A stretch of 64,000 nt of DNA from Coprinopsis marcescibilis (GCA_004369085.1 ML210146.1:1-64000); one strand, 5' to 3'. Shown: positions 33,464 through 44,669, counted from the first letter of the stretch. The notes: a model not told the origin generated them from the letters alone. Translations and numbers: made by a program.

Positions 33464-35517
33464 CTACACGCCCTGCTTCAACGTCCACACCCACAGCGTT
33501 CCTTTTGAGCCGACACCCACGATGCAGCGACCGCCAAAAGCCATGCAAGTGCAATTTAGCGTTGCTTTATCATCATCTCTCAATAAAACCGGCCAGCTCG
33601 CCTGGCGCAATGTCGCAGGTTCAAAGGTATGGCTTGGGATTTTGATCGCAGGTGGCAGTGGTTCATCTTCAGCATCGGAATCTCCTAACTCGTTCCCTCC
33701 GATGCGCAACCTCTCTGTCACCGTCTCCAGTCCTGATCCGCCAGCCTCCATTTCGCGCACAAGATGCGGAAAGGCTTCTGCAAAGGAGGGCATTTTGCGT
33801 GGTTCGAGAATAGCAATGTTGGTGATGAGAAATTCCCTCGCCCCGGGGATTGTGGAGAAGAGAAGGGGGTCAAGGGTGGGCGATTGGAAGACGCTGACTT
33901 GAGGAACGATTAATTGATCCTGAACAGAATCGTACGCGTAGACCGTGATAATCTTGAACGATGCTACCATGCGGTCATTCAACGCTGGGTCTGACGTGCC
34001 TTTTGAGAAGATTATGTACTTACAGCTATCTTGATAATCCTAGCATAATCATTAGCCTAGTGGCAGTTGAAGGGGTTGAAAAGGCGCACGGAAACACAGC
34101 CCCTAAGTGGCATATCTCGTTGCTTATCCTCGAAGCCCGGCGGAAAGAAGCGGTTCATCCCCAGCCATCGCCAAACGGCCATCTGTCCTGGTTCAAAATA
34201 TGTTTCCTTCCTCTTGTTGCTTCCAGGCTCCTTTCGCATGAAAGCGGCAGCGCTGTGACTAACCAACACATCGTCTTGTAGCCTAAAATGTAATGCATGA
34301 GTTACTTGGATGGCTCGTCTAACGGAAGCTTACCATGCTACGGATAGCACTCGTGCTTTATGTATCCTTCCTGTACTAAAAAGTGGTTTGTCCTCGCGAA
34401 TTATATGCTCTTCTGTTTCCTTCCTATTTGCCCTGATCGCCCATATCTTTACCGTCCTGTCCATCTAGAGAGAAAATATCGTATCAGGAGGATTTCAAGT
34501 TGACTGGTTGGACTTACCCCACAAGTCGCGATCAACGGCAAATGCCTGTGGAATGCCTATTTAACATCGTTAGGTGGACTCAAGGATGGGGTCACACGAC
34601 ACTTACTGCTCCGAGAACCGCTCCATTGTGTCCGCCTGAGCGGCCTCCCATGAGAACTGTAATGCAGCGGCCAATTCCACTGCCCTCTGGCTGGTTCATA
34701 TGCAGCCCATGTGCTGGACCTGCGAGGCTCATCGTCCCCTTAGGCATTGGAGGCCAATGAGGATTACTAGGGCCTAATGCTGGTGTTTGCGCAAGGTCAT
34801 ATATTCGCGCAGAATGATCTCTGGACGTGGTGCAGACCAGAAATTTTCGCGTTGGATGAACTTCAATCGAGGTTATGGCCTGCAAAGATATCACAGTAAG
34901 ACGACCGGTAAAGGCCAAATAAGATATACCTACTCCTCCATGGCCGCGTAGGTATCCCGCAATACCTGCTTGTTCGAAGCTATAAATGTACAAGAGACTA
35001 CCACGAGAGAAGACGAGCAGGGGCTGAGTGGGTGCAGAATGGACGACAGTCCAAGCAAGGCAGATCTTGTCCGCTTCGATCAAGGGTTCGAGAGGTTGCT
35101 AGAATCAAAGTTCAGTGGTGAGGGCTTCAGCTTCCGGGTTCTGAATACCAGCTTTCCTTGGGCAGCTCGATAGAAATCGGTTTCCGTTTAGTATGCGTGA
35201 AGAAGATATAGACGCAGTCCTCAGCCCCAACAGCAACGGCGTCCCAGTATTTGTCAACAATCTTAGCCCAAGGAGAAGCGTGCTGTTCTGCAAGATTTCC
35301 TGGCCAGAAAGTCTCTATAGATCGTTTATTCCAAGGAAAGCAGGCAACACTTCGAAAGTTTGCCGAACTCTGAGTTGACTGGCAGACCAGAGATGCGGTT
35401 GAGTACTGGCAGATGAGACATATGCGTTGGAGAACGAACAGATATCCTTTTACTCAGCCTGAATGGAGGCTCCAAGCGTAGATTTCTAAACCAAGGATCC
35501 TGGTTACTGGCAGACAT
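33464..35517 (-). CDS. EED: EED/ESC-type WD40 subunit of Polycomb repressive complex 2
   Basis: EED binds H3K27me3 and activates the PRC2 methyltransferase in the nucleus. The WD40 pieces fit the family in order: YWDAVAVGAEDCVYIF, ADKICLAWTVVHSAPTQPLL, AGYLRGHGG then ITSIEVHPTRKFLVCTTSRD, HSARIYDL, a segment with GRCITVLMGGRSGGHNGAV, MDRTVKIWAI, a block around VLSVAWLQDDVLVSHS and FEPGQMAVWRW, and the closing MAFGGRCIVGVGSKGTLWVW. The repeat order and spacing resemble animal EED and fungal Eed1 more than a generic WD protein. The ATG at 35517 begins MSASNQDPWFRNLRLEP. The exon between 35290 and 35380 is poorly resolved. It is divergent from NDUFA11, with 110 bp between start codons. Confidence 0.78.
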
Positions 35518-35627
35518 CGCGGTCAGGTTGTGAGTTGCAATTTCCCAAAAAGGCAGTTGGCTCGCGTCGACAAACACCGAAGCCCAGTTGGCCAATCGAG
35601 TCCCTTCCGTTTTGAAAAACAGTCACC

Positions 35628-36216
35628 ATGTCATCCTCAACAGAGCCAGAGGCCTCTGTTGCCTTCCATCCAAAGCCTGTTCTCGACTACACCGCTGCAG
35701 TCGGTCTCCAGTCAGCCGCCGTAGGTCTCTTCGTCAGTGCTCTTCAAAATGCCCTTGGAAAGCACTCGCACGGCGCTTTGGGTGTGGTGACACGAACCGG
35801 TGGAACAATCGGTTTCTTTGGTGTGTATCTCACAACCTGACTGTCATACCGTCGGAGCTGACCTTTGTATCAGCTGCAACGGGTGCCACGTTTGCGTTCA
35901 CCGAGGCCACAGTCCGCAATAGCCGGCAGAAGGATGACGCTTGGAACGGCGCTGCTGGTGCATGTGCCGCTGGCTTTCTGTTGGGAATGAGAAGTAAGTC
36001 TATCCTACTCATTCGCCAGTACAATGCGTCTGACCATATTCAGTGAAATCAATACCTGCGGCCTTTGGAGGATGTGCCGTGTTGGGAGGCATCATGGGTG
36101 CATTCGATTACTCGGGACAACTCGCCGGAAGCAAGGAATCGAAAGAAGAAAAGAGAAACAGATTCTTCAAGAAACCTCCAAGACCCTTGATTGCACCCGC
36201 TCCTTCAACTGAATAA
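35628..36216 (+). CDS. NDUFA11: Complex I subunit NDUFA11/B14.7 (fungal 21.3 kDa type)
   Basis: This is a Tim17-fold accessory subunit of mitochondrial NADH:ubiquinone oxidoreductase in the inner membrane. Three exons (35628-35820, 35874-35993, 36044-36216) give 161 residues. The sequence has VLDYTAAVGLQSAAVGLFVS, GVVTRTGGTIGFF, AATGATFAFTEATVRNSR, DDAWNGAAGACAAGFLLGMR and AAFGGCAVLGGIMGAFDYSG, the four Gly-rich helices of the family, then a basic matrix tail (KKPPRPLIAPAPSTE). No cleavable presequence is obvious, as usual for this subunit. It is divergent from the EED gene. Confidence 0.92.
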
Positions 36217-36439
36217 TCTGCTAGTAGATGTCTAGATGCCTTTCAATACATGCGATGGCGGTATACCGTTTCCCAACAAACACCCACCCGTTGCACCCGG
36301 ACGCGATCCCTTTCGTCAAGAATTGAAACCTCTTAGCGGTCATGAAGTCAGAATTTTGCTAGCTACCAGCAAGTGAATAGTTCGGCCAACCATTTCAGCG
36401 ATACGAATAACTACAGAGGATTGCATTGTCTATTTATTC

Positions 36440-38708
36440 TCAAATCTCTGTTTCAATCTCGCATTTCGCAGTTACTCGTGCCTGAATTTCATCAGCGTGC
36501 GTCCTATAAAACGCTGTCCAATCCTCAATAGTCTTGCACGCGCCCTGTATCGAGGGAGAATGAGCACCGTTAAACAGCAACACCTAATGGAAATCACCTT
36601 TCTTTCCAACAATCTCATGAAAATGGCCTCTCGTTGGTGAACTGGATCGAGCCCTTCATCTTCGCCGTCAGCGAAGAATTGTGAGATGCGTTCGAGGTCG
36701 TCTTCAAGATGTCTCCTCCGCTTCCTGTATCTAATGCTCCCTTTGGTACGAGCGCTCGTGATATCGTCTTTGTTCCTCGCCACAAAGGCTTGCCAGGCTC
36801 CCTTGGTGCGGTAATTCATCTGCAGCTATCGTTAGCAAAGACCACTTGAGGAGCAGTACACACGCTTGCCCGTTCATGGAGTACAGTTGCCAAATAACTC
36901 TCGCTAGCTTCGGGGTCTTCCGTGAACACTTCGTTGGCCGTGGCCAACAATGATTCCCGTTCTTCGAGTGTATACCTGAGCAAAACTCGCGGTTGCTTGC
37001 TACTTTCACTTTGAACCGGTGATGGAGGTCGGGTTGACTTCTTGCTTGGAAGGTGTGCACTCTTTCCCGTCTTGACCTTCTTCCCGGGAGGCTGCGTCGC
37101 GTCAACCTGAGGTTGAGCTTCTGCTTCAGAAATCGAGCGCCTCGCTCTTTTCTTCGTTGTTGTCGGGTCTTCACAAAGAAAATCGAACTCGCTGAGGAGT
37201 TCTCCTGCTTCGCATGAGGCTTCCACGAATCGGCCAATAACCGCAGTGACGCCAAACGAGGAGGCGGATTGGTAATGTTGCACAAAATCTTTAAACTTTT
37301 GAGTGCCAATACCGACGGAGGTGTAAAGCACTGCATAATCAGCGGTGCTGATATCCGAAGTAATTAAACCGCCATGCGTCTGCAGTAGTGTTTAGCCCTC
37401 AAGTCACAGAGGTACACAGTCAACGAACCTTCACCAAAGAAGCCAGTTCATTGCGCTTGGCGTGTTCCACTTGAATCCAAAACAGCATTGGAACATCTTC
37501 TCTCTTGACAAATATCGGATTTGCAATAGATCTCGAAGATGATCCTGCACATATCCCTTGTTTTGTCCTTGATGGATATGAGTTCGCACCCGAAGCATCT
37601 GCCAATGCTGGTGTATGATCCATAGAGGGCCGTTGGAATCGACGCACATCGGCAGGTTCAACTGATTGTGACATTCGTAAACCATGGTCGGGCTCTGGAC
37701 TCTGCTGGAAGACTCCGTTTGCCATTTGCGGCGTTGACAAGGCGGACGGCCCCACCCCTTGCAGCGTGTTACCCAAGTCTTGCATATTTGTGCTAGGGCA
37801 TCGGACCATCACATCTGACAATATGTTGAAGGCTTCCGGGTGGCCAAAAAACTCCTTTACCAGAGGTGAGTCGGCCTGCAGATAGGAACGTTGGTATGGA
37901 GTTGGTTTCGAGATATCGGGAACCGGGGTTGTGAAAGGATACTGGGTCGCAACCAGCGTATTTGATGCTCCCGGGTGTCCTGTGTTCGAGGACATGGAGG
38001 GAGAACGTGACAAAGGGCTTGTCAGCGTCTGGGAGGCGGAGGCGGAGGCGAAGGATGCTGTTGCATTCGGTCTGGGCTGAGGATTGGATTTACGTCTGGT
38101 CTTGGGAGGATCTACAGAGGTGGCAAGTGAATGCTGGGTAGCCTCTGGACTCGGCGTTGGTGTGGGTAACGACCTACTTGGCCAGATAACTGAGCCAGTG
38201 TTCGAATAAACATCGATAAGTGAGCGTACTCACTCATCTGCACGACCGTTGTTCTGACCGGAATTCTCTTCGTCGTCGTCGTCATCGCAATCCTCGTCAT
38301 CGTCGAGATTCAACACTTGTGCAAGGTGCCCACCCCAGTTACTTGCCTCGCCGAGCATCCGTTCAGCGTTGATGCAACTCTGAACCCACGTATGATTCAA
38401 GATACTCTTGGTCGGGTCATCGCGCCAGATATTCAAAAACTTCTGTCCCGAGGCACTCAATTGGTTGACAAGGATAACGTCTGCCGTCTTAGGATCTATG
38501 GCGGGTTTCGCCCCTCCTACCTAAGAAAACCGTCAGTTTTACGACACATCTCAGTTAGAAAAGGCTGTACACGGAGCGACTTCAAGATGAGCGAACGGCC
38601 GTTGATGTCATCGGCCTGTGTGAACACGACGAGGGGAGAACCATCCGTCTTGACAAATAGCTGTGGGCTTATCTGTGTCAGAGATTTTGTAGAGGATGGC
38701 TCAGCCAT
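36440..38708 (-). CDS. Two-BRCT protein with Myb-like segments, Rap1-like
   Basis: The start MAEPSSTKSLTQISPQLFVK opens a BRCT domain: LFVKTDGSPLVVFTQ, DADVILVNQ-type strand, and ILNHTWVQSCINAERMLGEA with the conserved Trp. An acidic run (DDDEDCDDDDDEE) and a disordered Ser/Pro linker with a basic KPRRK-like patch follow. A second BRCT domain spans IFVKREDVPMLFWIQVEHAK, LASLVKTHGGLITSDISTAD, YAVLYTSVG and TAVIGRFVEASCEAGELLSE. A basic nuclear-localisation-like stretch (TKKRARRS, GKKVKTGK) comes next. Then come two Myb/Rap1-like pieces, YTLEERESLLATANEVF with TKGAWQAFVARNKDDI, and CKTIEDWTAFYRTHADEI. BRCT plus Myb fits the telomere protein Rap1/TERF2IP, though the tandem BRCT is unusual and another chromatin adaptor is possible. 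About six introns were read. Confidence 0.7.
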
Positions 38709-38804
38709 ATCAGTGGCAATGCAGGCCTTCGAACTTTGTGTGAAGGCAAGGTCAAAGGGATCAACTTCTGCAGCGCGCACAAAGTTACCTCACATGCTTT
38801 GTCA

Positions 38805-39083
38805 TCACGTTTTCATCCTTGGAAGCATATGAAATGGGGAAAGCAGTATCTTCGTTATGTTGGACGGCAAGCTACGACACTCGGACAGTACAACTCTTAG
38901 CAAATCATTGATATCAGGCGTAAGCGCTTGTGCAGCAGGACATCCACTTTTAGCAACTCGATAGATATTCAATCGAACAAGAATTTGGACCAGAGCTCTC
39001 AGTTGTGTTTCCCCGATAGTCATGTTATCGTTGTCGAAGGGGTGGGTCATAATGCTCATATTGCTTGCACGTATGGTCGACAT
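38805..39083 (-). CDS. Possible 92-residue protein, unknown
   Basis: An ATG-led open frame encodes [20 protein letters not shown] and continues with an amphipathic helical stretch ([20 protein letters not shown]) and [19 protein letters not shown]. It lies between RPS16 and the BRCT gene on the same strand and could belong to the 3' leader of RPS16 or the 5' leader of the BRCT gene. No family is recognised. The codon pattern is not clearly coding, so it is listed as a candidate only. Confidence 0.22.
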   Translation of the reverse strand: MSTIRASNMSIMTHPFDNDNMTIGETQLRALVQILVRLNIYRVAKSGCPAAQALTPDINDLLRVVLSECRSLPSNITKILLSPFHMLPRMKT

Positions 39084-39135
39084 TGAATGATGGACAAGGA
39101 AACATAAAAAACCATAGCAGATACAGAGGAAGTAT

Positions 39136-39674
39136 CTAACGGTAACTGGGGAGGTTGGGGTCAGTATACAGTCAATCACATATCTGCGATACACACACCT
39201 CTTCTGTCTGCGAGCACGGGCTCCATGACCACCGAACTTCTTGGGTTCCATCCGTCTGGGGTCCGCAATGAGGAGTGTTCGGTCGTAGCTGACAAGCTTT
39301 TTCTTCAGCTCGATTGCGCTGAAAGCATCGACGTATTTCGCGTAATAGGCGACCAGAGCCTTGGCGATAGCCTGTCGGATGGCATAAACCTGCGAAGTGT
39401 GTCCTCCTCCCTTAACTCGCACACGGATGTCGAGGATACCGAAGGACTCTTCTCCAGCTACCAAAACAGGCTCGTACACTTTGAGGCGCAGGATTTCGGG
39501 TTGCAAGAGGTTGATAGGAGATCCGTTAATGCGGATGATGCCACGGCCTTCCTTTGCGTGGGCCACTGCAGTGGCAGTCTGGTCTCTGTTTCAGCCAACG
39601 TTTCCGCCCAGCGATTCGCCCCAACTAACCTTCTTTTTGCCGAAAGTCTGAACGGCCTTTACTGAGGAAGCCAT
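39136..39674 (-). CDS. RPS16: 40S ribosomal protein S16 (uS9)
   Basis: This small-subunit protein has a C-terminal tail that reaches the decoding centre and contacts P-site tRNA. Exon 1 encodes [15 protein letters not shown]. Exon 2 has [60 protein letters not shown], and [20 protein letters not shown]. The last intron splits the invariant C-terminus: ARARRQK joins SYR followed by the stop at 39136. Without that splice the frame would run on for 110 residues, so the intron decides the true end. The product is about 144 residues, as in other fungi. It is divergent from mitochondrial L4. Confidence 0.96.
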
Positions 39675-39969
39675 GGTTGGAGAGAGGCCGGTGTAGAGAT
39701 CTGCTCGAGCAGCGAGTTAGCTCTATTACGACGGTGATCAACCATTTCATTGCGCACCTTGTCCTTGATGTCGTCGACGCCTTCAGCGATATTATCGTTA
39801 CCAACGTGGGCCTGGGTGGCTGGGAACGACTGGATAGTTTTACCGGCAGTCGCCGAACAATGCCGACGGCCTGAGTATCCCAATTGGGACGGCTGACTAA
39901 CCGAAATCTCCCGCTCAAGCTTGTCGTGATGTGGCTGTTCCGACTCAAGACAATCGTCAAGTTTCAACG

Positions 39970-40957
39970 ATGTTGACGAGGAGGCTAGCGGAGGTGAGTC
40001 TCGCGAGTTAGAGGCGCGAGTTTCCTCCAAACTAATGCAATATTTGCAGGCCATACCTACCATTCGCCTGGTGAGTCGCACAGGCGCGTCAACGAGCAAT
40101 GCGTTGGCAACTTGCCACAGAAATCGTTCAAGCATTGCTCATCCATCCCCGAGCCTGAGCGGTACGTCATGCGCAGAGTACGAAGACCGGCATAGGTTAC
40201 TGAACACTGCTCAGTATCTCCCATTCGCAAGCCCCTCGTGGTTGCTCTTACCCCACCTCTTAAGCAATTTCGGAATGAACCTCAACCGGAAGGAAACGTT
40301 GTAATATTGGACCCGACAGTGTTCAATCACCCGATACGCAGAGACATTCTACACCTATGTGTTGTTCACCACCTCGACTCTCTCCGACAAGGCTCAGCGA
40401 ACACCAAAACTCGTAGCGAGGTCAAGGGTTCTGGCAGGAAGATTCGGCCGCAGAAGGGCACAGGTCGTGCTCGTTTGGGCGACGCGCAGTCTCCCATGCT
40501 TGTTGGAGGAGGTATCGCCTTCGGACCTAAGCCACGAGACTTCAGTACAAAGCTTCCACGCAAAGTTATCGAAATGGGAATGCGGGTAGCCCTGAGCGCC
40601 AAACTCAAAGAATCCCATCTTGGGGTTATGACCCGACTTGACTGGCCGAACGGGAAAACGAGGAACCTGGAACAGAAGATCGACGTTCTCGGACTCCGCA
40701 AAACTTTGTTCATCACCGGGGAGGAGAAAGTCGCCACTGGTCTGGCACGGGCTATCAGGATGCTCTCTTATTGCAGCGTCACCACAGCGAGTCAAGTTCA
40801 TGTGTACGAACTCATGAAATGGGAACGTGTCGTCTTGGATGTCAAGGCTGTCGAATGGTTCGAAAAGACCCTCGGCAAGGGCGTTGCTGTAGCGCCCCTG
40901 CCTTTGGTTCCGGAAGTCCTTGAACCCCAGACAGAGCTATCCTCGTCAAGCGCTTAG
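39970..40957 (+). CDS. YML6: Mitochondrial large-subunit ribosomal protein L4 (uL4m)
   Basis: This is an early-assembling protein of the mitochondrial 54S/50S subunit that binds 21S rRNA near the exit tunnel. The first exon is short (MLTRRLAE), giving a basic presequence that continues AIPTIRLVSRTGASTSNALA. After a second intron (about 40162-40212) come VSPIRKPLVVALTP, VFNHPIRRDILHLCVVHHLD, the uL4 signature TRSEVKGSGRKIRPQKGTGR, and GGGIAFGPKPRDFSTKLPRK. The C-terminal half has HVYELMKWERVVLDVKAVEW. The length, about 280 residues, is normal. An ORF on the opposite strand (39659-40135) covers its 5' end and is taken as a shadow. Confidence 0.93.
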
Positions 40958-41393
40958 TCGGGTAGTTCCCATTTTGTATCGTATTTATGGATTAATAGCT
41001 GTACCATATCAATTGCAGCATCGCTAGATTTACTGTTGCTCTACCTACCCCATACAGCACTTTAATGAATTGTCGACGCGGGCATGCTTGCACCCATTTT
41101 CCTCGCCAGTAGTGACAAGAAAAAGAAATAAAAAGAAAGATTAGCTAAATACGAAATTGAAGTACATTTAATTTGATTTTTGCGTCCGTCATTCCACGTG
41201 ACGTCTCATATAGCACCAGCGCGCCAGCCTTGTATTGGACAAAATTTAGCAAGACAATTGTCTTCCAAACCGCGTAACAATGCATGTTTCAGCTTTGAGT
41301 TCATTTCTTGTCGCAAAAATTGCTTCGCACTCCAGGGAAACTCGGCAGGAAAGTCTAAGAAGTGGTGGAATGAGTCAACGCGAGCACGTGAGG

Positions 41394-41399
41394 ACGCGT
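41394..41399 (+). promoter_or_regulatory. MluI cell-cycle box upstream of RAD51 (distal)
   Basis: ACGCGT, the MCB core bound by MBF (Mbp1/Swi6) in fungi, lies 91 bp before the RAD51 ATG. A second copy lies 52 bp further downstream. Function is inferred from known MBF control of DNA repair genes. Confidence 0.5.
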
Positions 41400-41445
41400 C
41401 GAAGCTGTCGCCAACTTTGGGAGGCCGAGTCGACAGTCAACTTAA

Positions 41446-41451
41446 ACGCGT
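41446..41451 (+). promoter_or_regulatory. MluI cell-cycle box upstream of RAD51 (proximal)
   Basis: This is the second ACGCGT, 39 bp before the ATG, close to or within the transcript start. Paired MCB elements are typical of G1/S-regulated genes. Confidence 0.5.
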
Positions 41452-41484
41452 ACGCCACACCCTGATATACACCACGACCACATA

Positions 41485-42778
41485 ATGTCTCAACCATACG
41501 ACGGATCTCAAGCTCCAGAAGGCGAAGAAAGTGAATACCAGTTCAGCGGCCCTCTGCTGGTCAACAAACTCCAAGAAGCGGGAATCCACGCCAACGATGT
41601 CAAGAAGCTGGCAGATGCTGGCTTAAACACAGTTGAAGCTGTAGCATTTACACCGAAGAAGGCTTTGCTTGCGATCAGGGGTATCTCGGAGCAAAAGGCA
41701 GACAAGATTCTGGCTGAGGGTGAGTGATGAGCTGTGTGCGCCCGAGATTTGACGCTGACAGTCTGGACTCCAGCACAAAAGATTGTGCCTTTGGGATTCC
41801 AGAGTGCTACGGAGGTGCATGCGCGCCGCTCAGAGCTGGTACACCTCACAACTGGGTCGAAGCAGCTGGATGCCTTGCTCGGTGGTGAGCTATATGCACT
41901 CTCGACTCCGCTTCTCGCAGCTTAACCATTTGATAGGTGGTATCGAAACTGGTGCTATTACCGAAATGTTTGGTGAATTCAGGACCGGTAAATCCCAGCT
42001 CTGCCATACCCTTGCAGTTACCTGCCAACTACCGGTGCAAATGGGAGGAGGCGAGGGCAAATGTCTTTACATCGACACGGAGGGCACCTTCCGTCCCGTG
42101 CGACTTTTAGCCGTCGCTGAGCGATTTGGATTGAACGGAGAAGAAGTATTGGACAACGTTGCGTATGCCCGCGCATATAATGCAGATCACCAGCAGGCAC
42201 TTCTCACCAGTGCAAGTGCCTTGATGTCTGAATCACGGTGAGGCCTCTCGTTCGCAATCACAACAGCTTGAAGCTGATCCTCCACAGGTTCTGCTTACTG
42301 ATCGTCGATTCTTGCACTGCTCTATATCGAACTGATTTCAGCGGTAGAGGAGAGCTTTCCTCACGACAAACCCATCTTGGCAAGTTTCTGCGGACCCTGC
42401 AACGGTTGGCGGATGAGGTAAGTCGGAAGGCTGCTTTGCAGGTGACTCTGTTCTAAAGTCTTCATAACCAAGTTCGGTATTGCTGTCGTCGTGACAAACC
42501 AAGTCATGTCCACCCCGGATGCGGCCCCGGGACCCTATGCTGGAAATGAGAAGAAACCCATCGGTGGTAACATCATGGCTCACGCATCAACAACAAGGTA
42601 TGCTAGTTCACGTCAGTTGTGGTCACCCTTTCTGACCTCCTGTCGCAGACTGCAACTAAGGAAAGGGAGGGCTAATACACGAACTTGCAAGATATACGAT
42701 TCCCCTTGCTTGCCAGAATCGGAGACAACCTTTGCCATTCTACCTGGAGGTATCGGGGATCCTGAGGAGGAGTCATGA
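41485..42778 (+). CDS. RAD51: RAD51 recombinase
   Basis: Rad51 is the eukaryotic RecA homologue that forms filaments on ssDNA and drives strand exchange in homologous recombination. The N-terminal helix-hairpin-helix region is present ([40 protein letters not shown]). The ATPase core has Walker [19 protein letters not shown], then [34 protein letters not shown], Walker [21 protein letters not shown], and the DNA-binding loop region [24 protein letters not shown] stretch followed by [20 protein letters not shown]. It ends [10 protein letters not shown]. About six introns were read, with one small exon around the GELFE-like join near 41885-41938. No truncation was seen. Confidence 0.97.
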
Positions 42779-43056
42779 TTGGCTTTGCTTGTAGTTTTCT
42801 TTTGTGCATTCTTTTAGTTTAAACAATTGCATGCGGATAACAACAGTAGAATGCTGAGTGACGATAGTATAAAATCTAGATAGCAGGTAAATACAGATGA
42901 GATCCAGATGAAGATAAAAGATGAGTGACGAAGCAATGTAATGCCCAGTTGAGTGGGTTTTGGAATACACGCAAAAAGAAACAGCATTGATGCAGATGAA
43001 GAATTAGAATACACCGTCCACGCGGCTTTTTTGCTGTCCTCATAGAGGACGATAGT

Positions 43057-44480
43057 TTAAGCCAGGAATCGAGTCAAAATGTTGGAATCTGTGCTGTTGA
43101 TTCGGTCTTTGAGAGCGTGCCAATCCGAGGTGCTGACGTTGGAGATATCGGCCATGACATAGGCAATTTCGCCCTTGGAGTCGGAGTACTGCTTTTCGAC
43201 GTTGTACGGCGACAAAGCATCGTTGACCTGCTTGAGCACACCAGGTTGATTCTTGTGCACATGGCAGATACGGATGATGGAGTCGCTGGTGTTGACGCGA
43301 AGATCGACTTCAGGGAAGTTGACTGCGCTAATGCTGGAACCGGAACCAAGGTAACGTGAAACGTATGATGAAACCTCTTGGCCGATCATCCGCTGGGCTT
43401 CCTCCGTCGAGCCGCCAATGTGTGGAGTAAGAATAACGTTGGGAAGCTTTCGGAGAGTTGAGGCCCAGGGGTTGAGCTGGTCGTCGAAAGGATCGCCATT
43501 CGCGCTGGGTTCGTGAGGGAAGACGTCGATCGCAGCACCAGCGAGATGCTTGGATTGAAGGGATTCGACGAGGGCTGGGATGTCGACAACTTTTCCTCGA
43601 GCGTTGTTGATTAAATACGACCCCTCCTTCATTTGCGACAGCTGATCACGAGAGATCATGTTGATGGTCTCTGGCAGCTCGGGGACGTGGAGAGTGACAA
43701 AGTCAGACTCTGAGAGCAGGGCATTGAGGCTCTCGACTTGACGAGCCTGACCGAGAGGCATGATGTTAAGGACATCATAGAACAAAACCCGCATACCGAA
43801 CGCCTCGGCGAGTACAGACAGTTGTGAACCGATGTGACCGTAGCCAACGATTCCGAGTGTCTTGCCACGGATCTCCCAGCAGTTCTTGGATTGCTTGTTC
43901 CAGATGCCGTTGCGAAGTTCATGGGCTCGTTCGAAGAGCTGACGCGACAACGTTACAAGTTCCGACATGACCAATTCGGCTACTGAACGTGAGTTGGAGA
44001 AGGGGGAGTTGAACACGGGAATGCCGGCTCTGGAAGCGGCTTGGAGATCGACCTGGTTGGTACCGATGCAGAAACAACCGATGACCAACAGCTAACCGAG
44101 TATTAGCGAATACGTGCAGAAAAAGCACAACCTTGGCGTACCTTTTTCGCGGCCTGGATAACCCTTTTGGTGATCTTGGTTTTGCTGCGAATGCCGATGC
44201 CGTGGTAGGAACCAATCTTCTCTATGAGCTCATCTTCACCCATAGCCTTTGTGTAATGATCGACATGGTAGCCCTGGCTTCGGAAAGCAGCAACGGCCTC
44301 CTGGCTGATATTCTCGAGGACCAAGAGCCTCAGACCTTCGTTCTCGAGGGGGTGGAGTATCCTGGGCTGGACCTCTGCAGCATCTGCGCGACGACGGAAG
44401 TGATCGTGGAGGGGAGAGCCAGCCGTTGGGGAGATGGAGGCAGCCACGGACTTGACGTTGAAGTTAATTGGGACGGACAT
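43057..44480 (-). CDS. SER3: D-3-phosphoglycerate dehydrogenase (serine biosynthesis)
   Basis: This cytosolic enzyme oxidises 3-phosphoglycerate to 3-phosphohydroxypyruvate with NAD, the first step to L-serine. Two exons (44142-44480 and 43057-44091) give 457 residues, near yeast Ser3/Ser33. Features in order are VLENISQEAVAAFRSQGYHV, IGIRSKTKITKRVIQAAKK, GCFCIGTNQVDLQAASRAGI, the Rossmann motif LGIVGYGHIGSQLSVLAEAF, INNARGKVVDIPAL, AIDVFPHEP, and the catalytic His in NVILTPHIGGSTEEAQ. A C-terminal ACT-type regulatory domain follows (RICHVHKNQPGVLKQVNDAL), which suggests serine feedback. It shares a 241 bp promoter with HIS7. Confidence 0.96.
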
Positions 44481-44582
44481 GGTTGGGGTGGGGAGATTGC
44501 TGTCAATTGACAAAAGTCGAACAAGGTTTTATAGTAACTTGTACCAAAGTCACTCATAAGCACGCAAGTCACGTCTCGACCG

Positions 44583-44588
44583 TGACTC
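44583..44588 (+). promoter_or_regulatory. TGACTC (Gcn4-type) site in the SER3-HIS7 promoter, first copy
   Basis: TGACTC is the core recognised by Gcn4/CPC1 bZIP activators of amino-acid genes. It lies 103 bp from the SER3 start and 134 bp from the HIS7 start, so it could serve both. Inference from motif and gene context only. Confidence 0.45.
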
Positions 44589-44663
44589 TGTTACAAATCT
44601 AAGCAGATCTGATAAAATTCCAGATCATCACCTAATAATAGCCCCGGCCCGCCATTTCTCCGT

Positions 44664-44669
44664 TGACTC
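44664..44669 (+). promoter_or_regulatory. TGACTC (Gcn4-type) site in the SER3-HIS7 promoter, second copy
   Basis: This is a second TGACTC in the same orientation, 81 bp from the first and 53 bp upstream of the HIS7 ATG. Confidence 0.45.

Larger units (their letters stand above)
40958..41484. other. Intergenic region upstream of RAD51
   Basis: No gene seen. Contains the 3' end of the L4m transcript, an A/G-rich run at 41115-41145 and the RAD51 promoter with two ACGCGT boxes (see separate entries). Confidence 0.5.

Noticed and set aside
38805..39566. 253-residue minus ORF as one long ribosomal protein S16
   Set aside because: It runs through the last RPS16 intron; the splice giving the invariant C-terminal SYR and stop at 39136 is clearly right.
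39659..40135. 158-residue ORF on the minus strand over the 5' end of the L4m gene
   Set aside because: Antisense to well-supported L4m exons and overlapping the RPS16 start; composition is that of a shadow frame.
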